Assembly (NCBI GenBank): GCA_018697195.1 | Contig: CM031858.1 | Coordinates: 94,266,298 to 94,330,297 of the forward strand | Length of the DNA: 64,000 nucleotides | Direction of reading: 5' to 3' | Origin: Certhia americana | Lineage: Eukaryota; Chordata; Aves; Passeriformes; Certhiidae | Part shown: one piece after another, positions 51,405-64,000 of the stretch | Position numbering within the stretch: the first letter of the stretch is position 1 | Layout of the letters: every line of letters starts with the position of its first letter | Made by a program: the position numbers and the translations under genes | Notes under the pieces: generated by a model | Databases searched by the model: none | What the model was told of the DNA's origin: nothing | Seen by the model: the letters and a program-made list of their open reading frames with translations, nothing else

Positions 51405-52899
51405 CCAAAGTTTTCCACAGTTTAAGGGTGGACACTGAAAGGGAGGTGGGTGGAGGTCAAGGGAAGAGAAGATTGGGAGGAAAATGTGGTGCAAATCAAC
51501 AAGCATCGTTGCTGCATGCAATCAGCAGCATGCCAGAGGTGCACTAGAGGGACTTGGATGTAATGAAGTTTGAGTCTGGATGGTGTTATGGAAGAAAGAA
51601 CCTCTGTTTTGGGGAGTGGTCAAACAGGGGAGGAAAAACGAAATCATCTATTCCTGGCTGCTCCTGTACTGTTTGAAAGCCTGTTCCCTTTGGTATATGT
51701 CCTTTGGGCACCTACCAAACTAGGATTTCCTGGAAGCAAAGCAGAATTTGTCAGGATATAAAAATGTCTCTGCTTTGCATTTTCAAATGGAAATTGCCAG
51801 AACTCTGTAAATGCTGTCTGTCCATACCCCTGTGCACCGAGCTTTGGTGACATGTACTGCACTGCTCTGCTTCCTGACCAGAGACCTCCAGGAGGTCTTG
51901 AACCAGAGAAGAGACATTAAAGACAGATTTTCTTCTCCAAGGAGAAGTGAGACTTACTATTATTTTATCATAGTGTTTTGGTATTTAATATACAAGGACT
52001 TGATAAAGTACTACTGTATAACTTTCTAACAATACCCATTTTGTCCCATAAAATTATTATATCCAGTCTTAAAATGTTAAATATGTAACTATTAGGGAGG
52101 AGTATCATAAAATTCAGTTTATAATATTAAAACTCAAAACTGACACAGTGTTATCAATTACATTCCTTGGTAATATTCAACTTTTTTCATTCGTCTTTAA
52201 TTTTGCATTTTAGTATAACAAATTGAGATTAAAGCCATACCCTCCAGTTCAAGGTCTCAGTGGTGAATGGCAGTAAAGTTACAAGTAAAGTGATAAGAAA
52301 ACAAATCACAGTGAAATCTAATATTTAATAACATTTCAGACAGATTACAGAGATTTAAGGCTCTATGCTGCAATCAGCATTGGATCAGAGCAGATATGCT
52401 AGTAATTGCAGAGGGAAATGCTCTCCTCTTCTTGAAATAAATGCAGATCATCAGTAGAAGACTGTAAATACACTGAACAGCCAGTATCAAATTAAAATTT
52501 CTTTCTGGTAGGATTTTAAAAAAATAAATAAATTCTGGTGTACTCCCAGAAGACAGAAATCTGTGTTACATTGTTTGGTTTTAGCTGAGAAAATGATATA
52601 TTCCCCATTTCATTAAATTTCTGATGACCTCTCCAATTGATGCTGGTACTGCACATCTTTCATCTGGACTTTTACATTTCTTGAGCAAATGTAAGGAAAA
52701 CTTTCCTAAAAATGGAAAAAAGGCCACAAAAGAGGCTTTAAATGCTCTGATGCATTCCTATATATTTTCTATCTTCTATTTAAAAAAAATCTTTATCCTG
52801 TATTCTATTTTTAGAATAGCAGAATGTAGCAAAATTTTTATTCAGCTTGTAAGGGACTAAATCTCCTTTTGAAAATTTGTTCAATTTACAATGAGCCAA

Positions 52900-53110
52900 T
52901 GGCCAAGTTACACAATAATGTGGAAAAAAAAAGTTACACATGAGTTAGCGGGGCTTTCTTTGCACTTAATGTACATATCAATTACTTAGTGATGCATTAT
53001 ATAGTATAATCTAATTCAGCATGTCAAACTTTTCAACCCAATTTATAAATTCAGCTGCATCAGCCTCTGCATCATTTACACTGGGTAATTTTTAGCTTCT
53101 CTTGAAATCA
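52900..53110. promoter_or_regulatory. Candidate conserved non-coding element
   Basis: A unique AT-rich block with AATTACTTAG and ATTTAT cores, no repeats apart from a short A-run, and no ORF. Conservation is unchecked. Confidence 0.2.
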
Positions 53111-53474
53111 GCTCCTATGGAAAAAAAAAAGGCTCGATTTATTGTGTGTGTTACACTCTGGGACCTAGTTTGCTCAGTGAGCAAAATGAATGCAGTGAGT
53201 TTTACACAGTAGAAGTAGATATTGTGTATTGTGTTTTGTATGCTGAGCCTTTTTCTTTCTTTTCTCTCTCTCTTTCTTTCCCCTTTTTTTTTTTCCCCTC
53301 CAATAGAGCTATCCAGTCTTGAATATGTCAGTGTGCCTTGAATGTGCAGTCACATTCTGAGGTATGTCTTTGAACTCTTCAATGGTGCTTTGCATTTCTT
53401 TGAGACCTTTTATGAGAAGGAAATAGAGAAATGTGGACTAAAATGCTGTGCAGTTGTCTCATTATTTCTCTTCC

Positions 53475-53478
<4 letters not shown>

Positions 53479-53506
<28 letters not shown>
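53479..53506. repeat. Poly(A)28
   Basis: Twenty-eight consecutive A followed by GAAGGAG. It is a homopolymer or an old retroposon tail. I see no clear element body or flanking duplication. Confidence 0.9.
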
Positions 53507-53507
<1 letters not shown>

Positions 53508-53734
53508 AAGGAGTTAGGTTTTGTTAGACAGGGACACCACCGTTACATTGGATATTCAGCATCTACTGTGCATGGCTCCACACTGATGCTTGCAGACAGC
53601 ATGGGGTACAGCGTACCAATTTGGAGGCCAAGACAATAGTTCTGTATCTGCTCCGAACAAAGAAATTATCATCCCCAGCTAGCAATTACTTTGACAAGAG
53701 GAAATTGATTTTCAACATATATCTCATTCCTGGC

Positions 53735-53738
<4 letters not shown>

Positions 53739-53769
<31 letters not shown>

Positions 53770-53834
53770 TTAAAAAAAAAAAAAAACCCAAAAACAACAC
53801 CCCCCCCCCCGCCCCCCCCCCCCCCAAAAAAAAA
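53739..53834. repeat. A-run / T6 / A15 / C-run low-complexity cluster
   Basis: A27, T6 and A15 are followed by a short ACCC/AAAAACAAC link, then a C-run at 53800-53825 broken only by one G at 53811, then A9. The minus strand carries long G-runs able to form a G-quadruplex. Confidence 0.9.
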
Positions 53835-54469
53835 TAAAATCCAAAAACCCAAGCCCTAGAGAAAGTTGAAGACTAATGGTTAGTAATCAGCAGATAATAA
53901 AGTGTGACCAGAAAAATTAGAAGCTCCCCTGCAGCTCTCTAATTAAGCCAGTAGGAAACTAGAAACATTAAAAACCTGTGGAAGGATGGCAGAAATGTGC
54001 CTGTAAATACATGGTCTTCTTTAGGTCAGGATTCCGTCACCCTTCCTCAAAGTAACTTTTTGGTACCTAAGTGGTCACGAGCAGCAAGCAGGGTATGGAG
54101 GGGTCACAGGACAGCATTTGGCAAGTGCCAGCTGCAAAAGCTTGTGCCACACACTAGAAAAAGAGTGTGTAGGCTACAGCCAGCTGCCTCCATACTGCAG
54201 GGATGTTAAGTGTGAGTGTCACCAGCCAGAGAGATGTAAATTAAATATATTTAAGGAGAAATTTCACAAAGGATTATTCTGGCATATAAAAAGGGAAGCC
54301 AATAAAAGTTTTGTACAGAGGAGTACTCCTAGAGATTGTATTAATATATTCTATGAGGTTTCTTCTAATTAAATTTACAACTTAACAGGTTTAATTTCTA
54401 CATGTGTCAGGCATAAAAAGAAAAGAGGACAGTTTGAGACAGTTTTCTAGAACTGAGGCAATTTTTTTT

Positions 54470-54760
54470 CCTCATAGTTACAAATATATCCCTTGTTCAG
54501 TGACTGTGTTTATCTTTTAAGTGGTGGGGGAGTATCTCAGTTAATTCTCCGCTCTAACACCCATGAAGTGTAATACATTAAACAAGTTTAATTTTTAGAA
54601 TCTATTTTGCACATGCCCTTTTGACAGAGACATTCCACCAGCAGATAGCTTTTAATACTGTACTTGGGGCACAGCGCCTGACAGAGATTACTGTATAACC
54701 TGAAGTAAAAGTATTAGCGTAAAATACAAGACTGTGTACATGGGATTTCATCCAGAGCAC
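54470..54760. promoter_or_regulatory. Candidate conserved non-coding element
   Basis: Unique complex sequence with TTAATT and CAAGTTTAATTTTTAG cores, no repeats and no ORF. Conservation is unchecked. Confidence 0.2.
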
Positions 54761-57700
54761 TCAGCCAAAAGAAATACTGAACCGCCACTAAATCATCCTA
54801 ATGAGTTAAGTATTGTGTGTGGTTTTGTTATTTTAAGCAAATGCACTCGTATTTGTTTCTGGAACTATAAGGGATCAGTCAAGCAAATGTTTCCGTGAAA
54901 GGAAAAAAAAAATATATGTTCATAAAACTTACACTGCCTTATTTCTTGGTGGCAAAGTATTTAAAATAATTGTTCAATGAAAGACTAAACATTTTCTTGG
55001 AAAACTCATTTCACTCAAGAATTAGCCATATGAGGTGTCTGCTCCACTGTGTAAAATAATAAACTTCCTTCTTTCTTTTTCTGTTTTACCTTTAATACAT
55101 AGCCACCTTTATAAAATCCATATGTTACACATAACTAGGCATTTTCATTTGAAAAAAACTCCAACACAAACCAACAACTCAAACCTACAAAGACTTAGAC
55201 TTGCAGGCCTAAGGAAAACATTTGACTGGTTTCCAGTTTAAACTGGGGGTGAGACAGTGGAGAGAGGGGCAAGGTAAGGAGGAAATGGTGCTGGGCTGCT
55301 AAAACAGGAGCTGGCCATAGGAGCAAGCAGAACTGCCTCGGCCTTTATGTGCTCCAGTTCTCCGGGGGGTGTAGGGATTAAGTAACTACTGCCATTCACA
55401 CACCAGCAGTTTCCCTCCCAGGTGTGAAACACCTTCCAGATAGATCAGCTGGGAGTTTTGGGAACAGCTGGTGCTCTCTCTTCTCCCGTCCCTGCCTCCT
55501 GGTTATCCCCTGTGATGCATATAATAATGGGAAAACAAAAGGAGTAATTCCTAGATATTATTGCCGGTAGCTTTTGAATAGAAGCTGGAAGTTTTCCTTT
55601 GCCGTGCATTGCACTTGCTCTTGTGAGTACGGGAAGAAGGAGGGAAACATTTGAGACAGTGTTTATGGGGGGTGATTCTGGTGGGTAGCACACCTTGAAA
55701 ACGATTTTGGCTGGCTGGGGAATTCCAGCCTGAGGGCCATTTGACACAGCCCAGGGCAGGAGGCTGCACAGCACTGGCCACTCATTATATTTTCCGAAGT
55801 CCTCCAAATCTTAGCCCTCTGTAAGTGAGAGTTATAATTTAATGTAGTCACAAGTGTGACCCAGTCACCCAGGGGTTCTCTCATCAGCCCCGTGTTGCTC
55901 AAGTCCCTCAAGCCAGGACTGTGCTGCAGCCTGATTTTAAAATGCCACCTGCTACCTCAGCTGTCTGTCTTTCTGAAAAAGCCTTCGGATGGTCATTTAT
56001 GGCAATGCACAAGACTCCCTGCTCCAGGTGACAGCTTTTTCCTTAGTCTTCACCAGTCTCAGTCCCAGCTCAAACCCAGAGGTGGTTTGCTCACACACAG
56101 TATATAAACACATTGTTCTGGCTGGATTTGCTGCTTTGCATCTCTCCTCTCCAAAAAAATCCTCAACCTGACCACTTTAGGAGATATTTCACTGAGGAGC
56201 ATTTACAACTAAAACATTTCAAAGGATTTTTTCCTATGATACAGAAAGACAAAACCCATATAGAACTGTTATTTTTTTTCTTTATAAATCTCTAGTATTT
56301 AAAAATCATAAAAATACATCATTCTGTTTATGAAATTTTTTAAGAATAATCATTCTCACCTTTTCATGACAAAGCATATTTCAGTTAAGTGTCTTATTGG
56401 TGCATTTTTCCAGTTGTCGTCAAAAAAGACCTATTTTAGCAAAGATGGCACAAATTCAAAAGAGCAGAGGCCTATAAAGCATAGAGAGTGTGGTTTCAGT
56501 TTTATCATTACAGGCTAGGGCACAGTGTGTCCATTACCAACAGCTGGAAAATGAGACAATGACTAAAAGTGGCATCATTGTGTTTCCTGGATGTTTTACT
56601 GGCAAAGTTCAGTGAGGTGAAGACACTTGTGATGGAGACAGCTCAACAGGGATTTTTCACTTTGTGTCACATGGTAGTTTAAAAAAAATCTGCTAAGAGA
56701 TGTCAGAGGTGAACTGAACAGCTTGAGTCTAGCACAAAAATCAATGCACACAAATTGTTTAGGTCCCAGTTTTGCTCTACAGTGTGTGTGTATGCCTACA
56801 AATTATAAATATGGCTGTCTAGGAAAACATGCCTTTGCTGTTTGTCACCTACTTCATCTCTGCCACGTGTTTCAGTGAGGTCAGTAGATGTTTGCATAGT
56901 TACTGCAACCTCCTCTTTTCAAGAGGGGACAGCAGAGTCCTGGCTGGGCACAGTGTGTTGAAGGGTCGTTTAAAAGGTAGTGATTTCCTTCCCCCTCCAT
57001 TTCCATTTGTTCACCTTGTGTTCTGCTAAGCAGCTTCACTCTCAGTCATCTGCTGAGTAAGGATATTTCTACACAGCACCTTTTCCAGCAAAAGCACCCA
57101 CGCTGCCCACATGCCTGGCTGACAAAAAGCCCTGTGGCCACTGTGACCCTAAGCCCACCACCCCTTCCGTTATGAGAGCAAACAAGTCAGGCCTGAGCAG
57201 CACAGATGGAAGGCAGAAAATGCTTGTGTAAGCCAGGGAAATGTCACAGAGGCTGTATCTCAAGTCTGCTGCAGTTTCCATACTCAGATGACTTCCTTAG
57301 TGGTACTGTTTTAAGTGAAATCTAACCTTGATTATGTGGCAGGACCTATTACATTACTCAACAGTCAGGTGCTAAATGTATTTGCAGTGCAGTATTTGAT
57401 TATGAAATGTTAACAGCATTTGTGGTATTGCCATAATAGCCACAGACCCCAGCTACTAACAAGGCCTTACTGTGCCAGCCATTTTACAAATCTGGAGCAA
57501 AAGACAGGCCTTGTCTCTGAAACCGTGGAGTTTAGAGAGAAACGTGTCTGAGTGCTGAACTTAAGCACAGAGGAACTCAGTAATTTGCCTGAAGTTTTAA
57601 TAGCCAGGCAGTGGGAGAGCCAGAGGGGAAAAAAACATGTTCCACAAGCTCTGGTTGTGCTGTGCTCTCCTGATCACTTCACTTTTAAATAAATGTGGTG

Positions 57701-60700
57701 TTTAAAGTGCTGTTTATGGCTATTGTTCCAAGAGAAGTTGATAAGGTCAGCGCACAAGCCCTTAAGACAGAGAGTTATATTTGGAGGTGCTGTAGTGCAT
57801 GGGCACTGCAAACATGGGCAGTGGTGGAGACTTTTGAAGAATGGTGGAGTAATTAAATGAGTTAACCTGTGAAGTAGGAAAATTATCAGACCTTCTTGTC
57901 TGAGCAAGTGTCAGGATGTGGGAGAGTACAGAAGCAGAGGAGGGAGAAGCAGAGGGGAGAACATATGGATGTGTCTTCTCTTGCAGTCAGAGTTTCCTAT
58001 GCAGGAGAAGGTCACAGTGTTCTTAAACATAGCAAATGTGATGCATCTGTAAGGCAGACAATTGGAATAATCCTCTAAAAATTGTATGCATGTATGGAGA
58101 TTTAAGCATCTGTATATACAAACACAAAACTTTTACTTGTGGTAGAGGGTTCACCAAAATTGTATTTAATTTTATTTCCTTATATAGTTGAGAATACATG
58201 ATTCACATTCAAGGTCCAACAGAAGCTAAACCCATCTAATTTAACTAAACCACAGTGGGTGTCTGGTACATCAAAAGTGCATGAGTAACTGATGGGATAT
58301 GGCAGGGATCTGGTGACAACTCTTCTCAGTGCTGACCTCAGAAGAAGCTCCTCCTGTTCAGTAGCAGGGACAGATGAATGCTTGAATTTATTTATCAACT
58401 TCAGTTTAAACAATAGCAGTATTTCAGATGTTTTCCTGAATATTGTACTTTCATATAACTAGGTTTTGAGGAAAACAAAGAACTGAGGATTTATTTGAGG
58501 AAAAATGGTATTTATCTTAAGGAAATGATTTCTAAATTAAACTCATATTCTAAAACACAGTTTGTAACCACGCAACATGGAATTCAGTCTTCTTTCACTG
58601 AAGGTGGCAACAAAGCATTCCCTGACTTCTGTGTAAACAATGGTTTCCTTGGATGTCATTTTAACAAAACATTTGTGTTCCATCTTAACTAAAGGTGGGC
58701 TAGAGTCTTGTTGTTGTTAAACAGTCAAAAAGTTGGTGTAAAAGCTTTGATGAGTGAAGACAAATTGCTTAAATAGTAGAAGACAGCAAATTCTCTTACA
58801 AATTGCTGGAGCTGGTCATCTTTTTTATCACTGTGGAACAGAGGTTTCCAGTTTCCTTTCTTCATATTACCAGAAAAAGCTCTGTTTTAGAGTGCTACTT
58901 TAACCATTTTAACTTTGAATAAATGTGCATGACACAGGCAGGCAGAAGTCGCTGGACTCTGAGGTGTCTGTAGCTTGCCTTGTTACTTGTGCTGACAAGC
59001 AGCTGTAATAAGCTAAGTCCATGTGCCATCTGTTCTTTTCAACCGACCGTGTGAGAAAGTTTGCTTTCAGAGTGATTTTACTGTTTTGATCCCATTCCTC
59101 CATGTCTTTTACTGCTTCTTACTTTCCATTCTCTATTACTTTTCATTGATTCCCATTATTAATCCCTCCTTACCCTTGATATGTCCCCCAGCACTCTTAT
59201 TCTGTGGGTGGTGAGCACTGCCCCATGCCTGAAGCTTCTTTTGTCTTCAGGGACTGATTGATGAATTTTTTTCTGAAATCACATGAAAGCTCAGAAAACC
59301 ACCTCTCATGTGTGTCCCTGTAGAACAACCTTGACACCTACTAATGAACATTTTTATGTGTTTACTCTAGATATTAATATGCACTGGGGCAGTAAGGCAT
59401 CTAGGTAAGAGTGGCAGAGGGCTTTTCCTGTGCATTTCAGGTCTCTCTGTGTGGATCAGGTGTATCAGATTTCATGTTCACCTGGCAGTATCCTGCCTCC
59501 TATAACTTCTGAGTACAACGGTGGAGAATCAGTAGCATCTCAGGCCTTCAAAAAATGAATGTAAGACATGGCTGGACCCTTGATATTATTTTCAGTGTGT
59601 CTTGGGGTTGATAATTCTTCACCTCACATTCCCACAGGAAATGTCCTCAACTTTGCTCATAAGCTCATGTAATTGTAGGCTCTGTGTGATTCTCTTTTCT
59701 GATCCTGCAGAACGGAAAATTGCACTCTGCCTTGCCTCTGGTTCTGCTTGGAAATATGAAAGGTGAAATAAGATCGGTACACATGATTCCACCCTGAAGA
59801 TTTTGGTAACCTTGAGGAGTTATAAAACCTGACCAGTGAAGATACCCATGCCAGAATTTGATGTTGCAGGAAAATGACATTTTCTAGGTAAGTATTTTAG
59901 CCTTCTGTCTGTCACAGATAGACTTTTTGATGTCTCTTATAATTGAAAAGGTATTGCCTCTCTGTGGTAGGAAAGAGACGAAGGGCCAGGTTTTCTTTTT
60001 GGGCTGTGTCTAGATCTGCGCTCTCGGTTTCAGCCTGTATGCCTTGAAATACTTTCCTGAATTGAAAGTCAAGTTTACTATAATCACCTGAGATGCAGCT
60101 CACAGGTTCAGTCTTTCCCCATTGCTGCCAATTTAAAGGTGAGCTTGTGTCCTTCTGCTCCCCTGGGGGTGGGTTGGTTCCAAGCCCTTCAGCAAATCAC
60201 ACCAATGTGAAGTCTCTCTGCCACTTATAACTGAGTATAATTTAAACCAGGAGATACTTTTAAATACCTGACCTCACTCCTCCAGAGATGCAGCCTCTGA
60301 ATCAAGCAATGTGCAGATGTGACCTCAAAACTCAAATTTCATTCTTAGAGGCCAGGCCATTTCTGCCATTCTCAATTTGTTGCAGGCAAGTCAAAGAGTA
60401 GCTACGTAACTGGACAGCCATTTGGCTGTTGACCCGTACTAGATGTGCAAAGGTGATGTCCTCTTTGCCAACCATGGATCAGTCTGCTAAGGCTCCATCC
60501 ATGCAGGGAGCATCCCTTCAGACTGTATCTCCAGTTGATATTTTCAGGACATGGAGGAGTTCTTCTCACATCTGAGGGTATGAAACACCAAAACATGCAG
60601 AAATAAGGATAGATTTGGCAGGGAGGTGGCTGAGGTTGCTCTTTCAACAAACAATTTTGAGACTGACTTGTGTCACCTCTAAGTTGGATTATAAATGGAA

Positions 60701-61639
60701 AGAAACTGGGGGCCAGAGATGAACACCAGCCTGTATTCATGGTCATGTATTCATTTGGTGTAAGGAGGTATTAATAATATTTTTAAAAAAATATTTATTT
60801 TGGTAAATTTTTGGTGAAAATATTGCCAGCTTTACCTAGAGGTGATGTATAACCACACAAAGTCATAATGTATAGATAAAAAATTCTCCTGGCAAGCATT
60901 CTGCTTGCTGTGCTCTCACTGGTGCTCACTGACATCTGAATTAACTTTCCAAGGAGGAAGACCACAGGCTAAATGATCTTCTAGCTGGAATGTTCATTTA
61001 ACTCAAAGGCTGGAAGGGCCAGGTGAAGCTCAGTGGTGGCATAGAGAAGCCCCCACTGCACAGGGTAACACTTATATTAACACTATTAGGATTCACATCC
61101 AGGCAAGAGAGCCATAACCAACCTAAATAAAACATAGATTGTCTCTCACTGAGTATGACTGAGAGTTCAGTTCAGATGAGGTCCTCTCAAATGGAAAGAT
61201 GACCATGTGCTGTGAATGTTATACCCTTTAAAAATGTCTTCAGAATGTAGAAGAGCACCCCAAATATCTGGAAAACTGATTTAGAATTGTTTGACAAATC
61301 CTCTCTGCTGAGCTAAATCAGCCAATTAGTAATGCTAATGCTTGTTAATGGCATTTCTATTAGAAGCAAATTTCTAAATTCTGTTTCTAAATTCTAGCAA
61401 CAAAAAACATGTATTGATCCTATACTGCAAGTGAAGGATGTTTCTACACTACTGAAACTCAAAAATGTGTGATTGGTTACACCTTGCTACCATCTGCCAA
61501 GGCAGCAACTCAGTAGTACTTTCACATCTTCCAGTAAAATTTCATGACACGGATCCCAGCAGAGACCATTACATCAGACTTCATACAGGCATGGCTACTT
61601 CTCTGAGAAAAACAGAACAGGCCTAAAGAAGCCACAACA

Positions 61640-62300
61640 TTTGGCTTGTGGGATCTGAACCTATTAATTGCTCTGGCGTCTACCTCCTCTTTGTGCTCAA
61701 TTATGAGCCCATTTTGAAAGGACAGTTTGTCTTTAATGGGTTAATGGACGCCACATTAACAGAGGAGCTACAACACGATAAACAAATATAGTTTAATGCA
61801 CCCTACTTTGAATGCAGAGTTCATATGTATTCCAGACAAAAGGCCAAACAAATTTACAACACTTCATGCATTTCTATAGCTGAGCATTTTTTACTGAAGG
61901 ATATGTAAATCCTGCACTAATCAGAGGTTCTGGGATTCCAAATGCCACTAAAGGTTATGACCTGAAGCCCTGCTAATAGATGACTGAGGGCGTAGACTAA
62001 GTAGTTCTGAATGACAGCAACCACAGGGTGTTTTGCATGAAAAGTAACCTCTAATAAATGACCTCTGCTTTTTTCCTTTCAAAGCTATGACAGTAATGAA
62101 TATGAAAGGGGGAGCTTTGTACACACCGGGTGTTATTTACACCTAAACACTGCAAGAGTGTGGATGTATGTGAGGGTTTCAGTTCGGCTGAAAAAAAGGA
62201 AGAATGGGTGTTTTTGCTGCCTTAACAAACACTGCTGCACTTCTGCTGGCTTCATTAATAATCCCTTTCATAAACAGTGGTACAAAACAACAAGGTCATG
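61640..62300. promoter_or_regulatory. Candidate conserved non-coding element cluster
   Basis: Two repeat-free blocks (61640-61930 and 62080-62300) carry dense homeodomain-type cores (TATTAATTGC near 61662, TTAATGGGTTAATGG near 61732, CATTAATAATCCC near 62252). No ORF beyond 89 codons occurs. This is the most enhancer-like stretch of the downstream region by eye. Conservation is unchecked. Confidence 0.28.
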
Positions 62301-62891
62301 CTATTAAAGGGAGTATTTCCTCCTTCATTGTGTGTGTGTGTATGTATAAATGTCTGTCTGTCTTTCTGTTTGTATATGTTTACTGGACGGATTACAGACT
62401 TCACGTGAAATCTCTTGGATTGCTAGAAGCATTGATAGAAGCATTCAAATTTCTGCTGTTCTGTGACCTTTAGTTAGGCAGAGCACTGTGTTTTTGGTGG
62501 TATGAACAAAGCAAGGATGGTTTTAATGGCAGAGAGTCTGTTCTCATGGATGATATTTACACTTGGACTTCAAGCAGTAAAACAGTTCTAAGATTTTTTT
62601 TTTCTTATATGCAAGCAGTACCAGAGCTCTGAAAATTGTTTTTTTCCCTTTGAATGATGGTGATCAATTGCTGAAACCTTTCACATCTTGATGGAGATCC
62701 TGGAGGGGGAATAGAGTAACTATGACTGGACTGTGTCGTCTGTGCTCCTACCAGCTCAGGATTGTTCCCAAACTGACACATTGCTTTGCCTTAGCCATTC
62801 TCCATGTAAATCACTTGCAATACATTGCTTTGGGAGCTCTCTCCCTCTCCCTTCCTGGTTTCAGTGTGTAAGGGCAGACCAGGACAGGGGA

Positions 62892-62914
62892 AGGCAGGCA
62901 GGCAGGCAGGCAAG
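62892..62914 (+). repeat. (GGCA)n microsatellite
   Basis: Five tandem GGCA units in a slightly GC-rich stretch. Confidence 0.85.
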
Positions 62915-64000
62915 AGCATGCCATTTCCTCTGTGCAGTTGGGAACTGAGCTGTGCAGGTCTCCTTACTGCAGCACCAACAGAGGCATTGTGTAGGGACAA
63001 AGGAAACCACAAATACTGGGGTGACATCAGAGGTCCCGAGCTGACAGCTGACATGCTAAGGCACGGGCTGTATATTTGAGACATGGGATGCAGATGTGCC
63101 TGCCTGGGACCCAGCCCCCTACAGCCAGCTCAGATGGTGCCAGAGGGCACTGATTAGCCCTCCACTTCCCTCTGCCAGCTTCCAGTTTGGGAGCTGGTGT
63201 GCTTAAATCCCATTGCAGTCTTTCTTGACAGTCCTGCTGGAGTCATATTGAGGGCCTGGCATCTTCTGGGTGCTCAGGTGCGAGTCTTACTGAACAGCTC
63301 AGTCCTGTACAGTGCCACCACTACATGCTGCTGTGCACAGACTGCCTCCAGACACATGGCAGTAGGGTGGCTGTGACATTCCACTTGTCCCTGAACCCTG
63401 TTAGCTTTCCTGTATAAAGTCTGTTTATTTAGGATTCAAGCATGTCAGCAAGCAGCATGTGGCCTGCAAAGAGCATCTAGATAGCCAAATGCACTTCATA
63501 CCACAGGAAGCTTTTGTCTGATGCACAAGCTTTTTGCTTTTCTTAATATTATCCAAATATTTTTTCATTAGTTAATTTTTAATACAGGTGTTCTATGTGC
63601 AGAACATAGTTATGTTTGTTCAAGTATGACTGCCATTTTGTTAGGTGGCAATTTTTGCCCGAGTAAGAAGACCAAAGCAGGGCTTTAAAATGAACTCCTC
63701 ATAAAAAATTAAAGAGCTATTCTTTATTTACATATTTACACAACACTCAATCCATCGTGTAAAGCTTTCTCTGCCTTAAACCCAAACCTCCGGGGTGTAC
63801 TCTGTGCCTGGGGAAATTGGATGGCTCGGAAAAATGATGAAGAGGTATCTGTCCATCCACCTATCTATCATTTTTTACACCATACTCATTACCATGGTCT
63901 CTGAGCTCCTATTACACGTATGGAACCTTTCCCATTTCGGTACAGAGCTGGTCAGCAGAGACAGCAAAGCCATCATTATTTTCTGAAGAGTGCAAGCCTG

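Larger units (their letters stand above)
37158..64000. other. Intergenic region downstream of ZNF516
   Basis: I found no exon chain or recognisable protein here. The ORFs are short or lie in GC-rich or simple-repeat DNA. In human 18q23 the 3' side of ZNF516 faces SMIM21 and TSHZ1, so distal TSHZ1 regulatory DNA may lie here. That is inference from synteny. Specific repeats and candidate elements are listed separately; the rest is unique AT-rich sequence in which I see nothing further. Confidence 0.6.

Noticed and set aside
1..64000. CR1 LINE, tRNA, rRNA or CRISPR features
   Set aside because: I looked for the CR1 3'-end ATTCTATG repeats, tRNA-like cloverleaf boxes and spaced direct repeats. 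Only isolated ATTCTATG octamers occur (for example near 41647 and 54347), without tandem copies or a CR1 body.

Overview
This is a vertebrate nuclear window, most likely from a bird and possibly a passerine. The reasons are the sparse interspersed repeats, the intron-rich layout, a recognisable ZNF516-type zinc-finger gene, and two LTR-like segments resembling passerine endogenous-retrovirus LTRs. There is no sign of prokaryotic genes, tRNA or rRNA genes, or CRISPR. The species call is an inference. The gene call rests on the encoded protein and on four exons whose splice phases all fit.

Layout: 1-20257 is the end of a long intron of the + strand gene. It holds a small CpG island with a CTCF-like motif, a pyrimidine triplet repeat and a consensus splice donor (about 6480-7015), a reverse-oriented LTR-like segment near 13390-13752, and otherwise unique sequence. 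The C-terminal half of ZNF516 follows in four coding exons: 20258-21727 (490 codons, one C2H2 finger, a PLDLS CtBP-binding motif), 26577-26681 (symmetric 105-nt exon carrying a complete C2H2 finger), 27587-27654, and 34068-34127 (19 residues plus stop). The last exon continues as an AT-rich 3' UTR of roughly 2.9 kb to a poly(A) signal at 37015-37020. The upstream exons with the N-terminal fingers lie outside the window.

From about 37.1 kb to the end I find no convincing coding exon. The segment holds a (CT)n tract, a second LTR-like segment (about 38700-39195), a GC-rich patch with several splice-donor motifs (about 42950-43450), and a pyrimidine array interrupted by a 203-bp assembly gap with near-identical sequence on both sides. 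It also holds homopolymer tracts and several unique AT-rich blocks that look like conserved non-coding candidates. In human, the 3' side of ZNF516 faces TSHZ1, so TSHZ1 regulatory elements are a reasonable guess here.

I did not find a clearly new biological system. The most useful leads are the in-frame alternative splicing options of ZNF516 (a strong internal donor at 21352/21353 and a skippable finger exon), retention of the gene in a probable bird although birds lack UCP1, the intronic CpG island, and the duplicated gap flanks.
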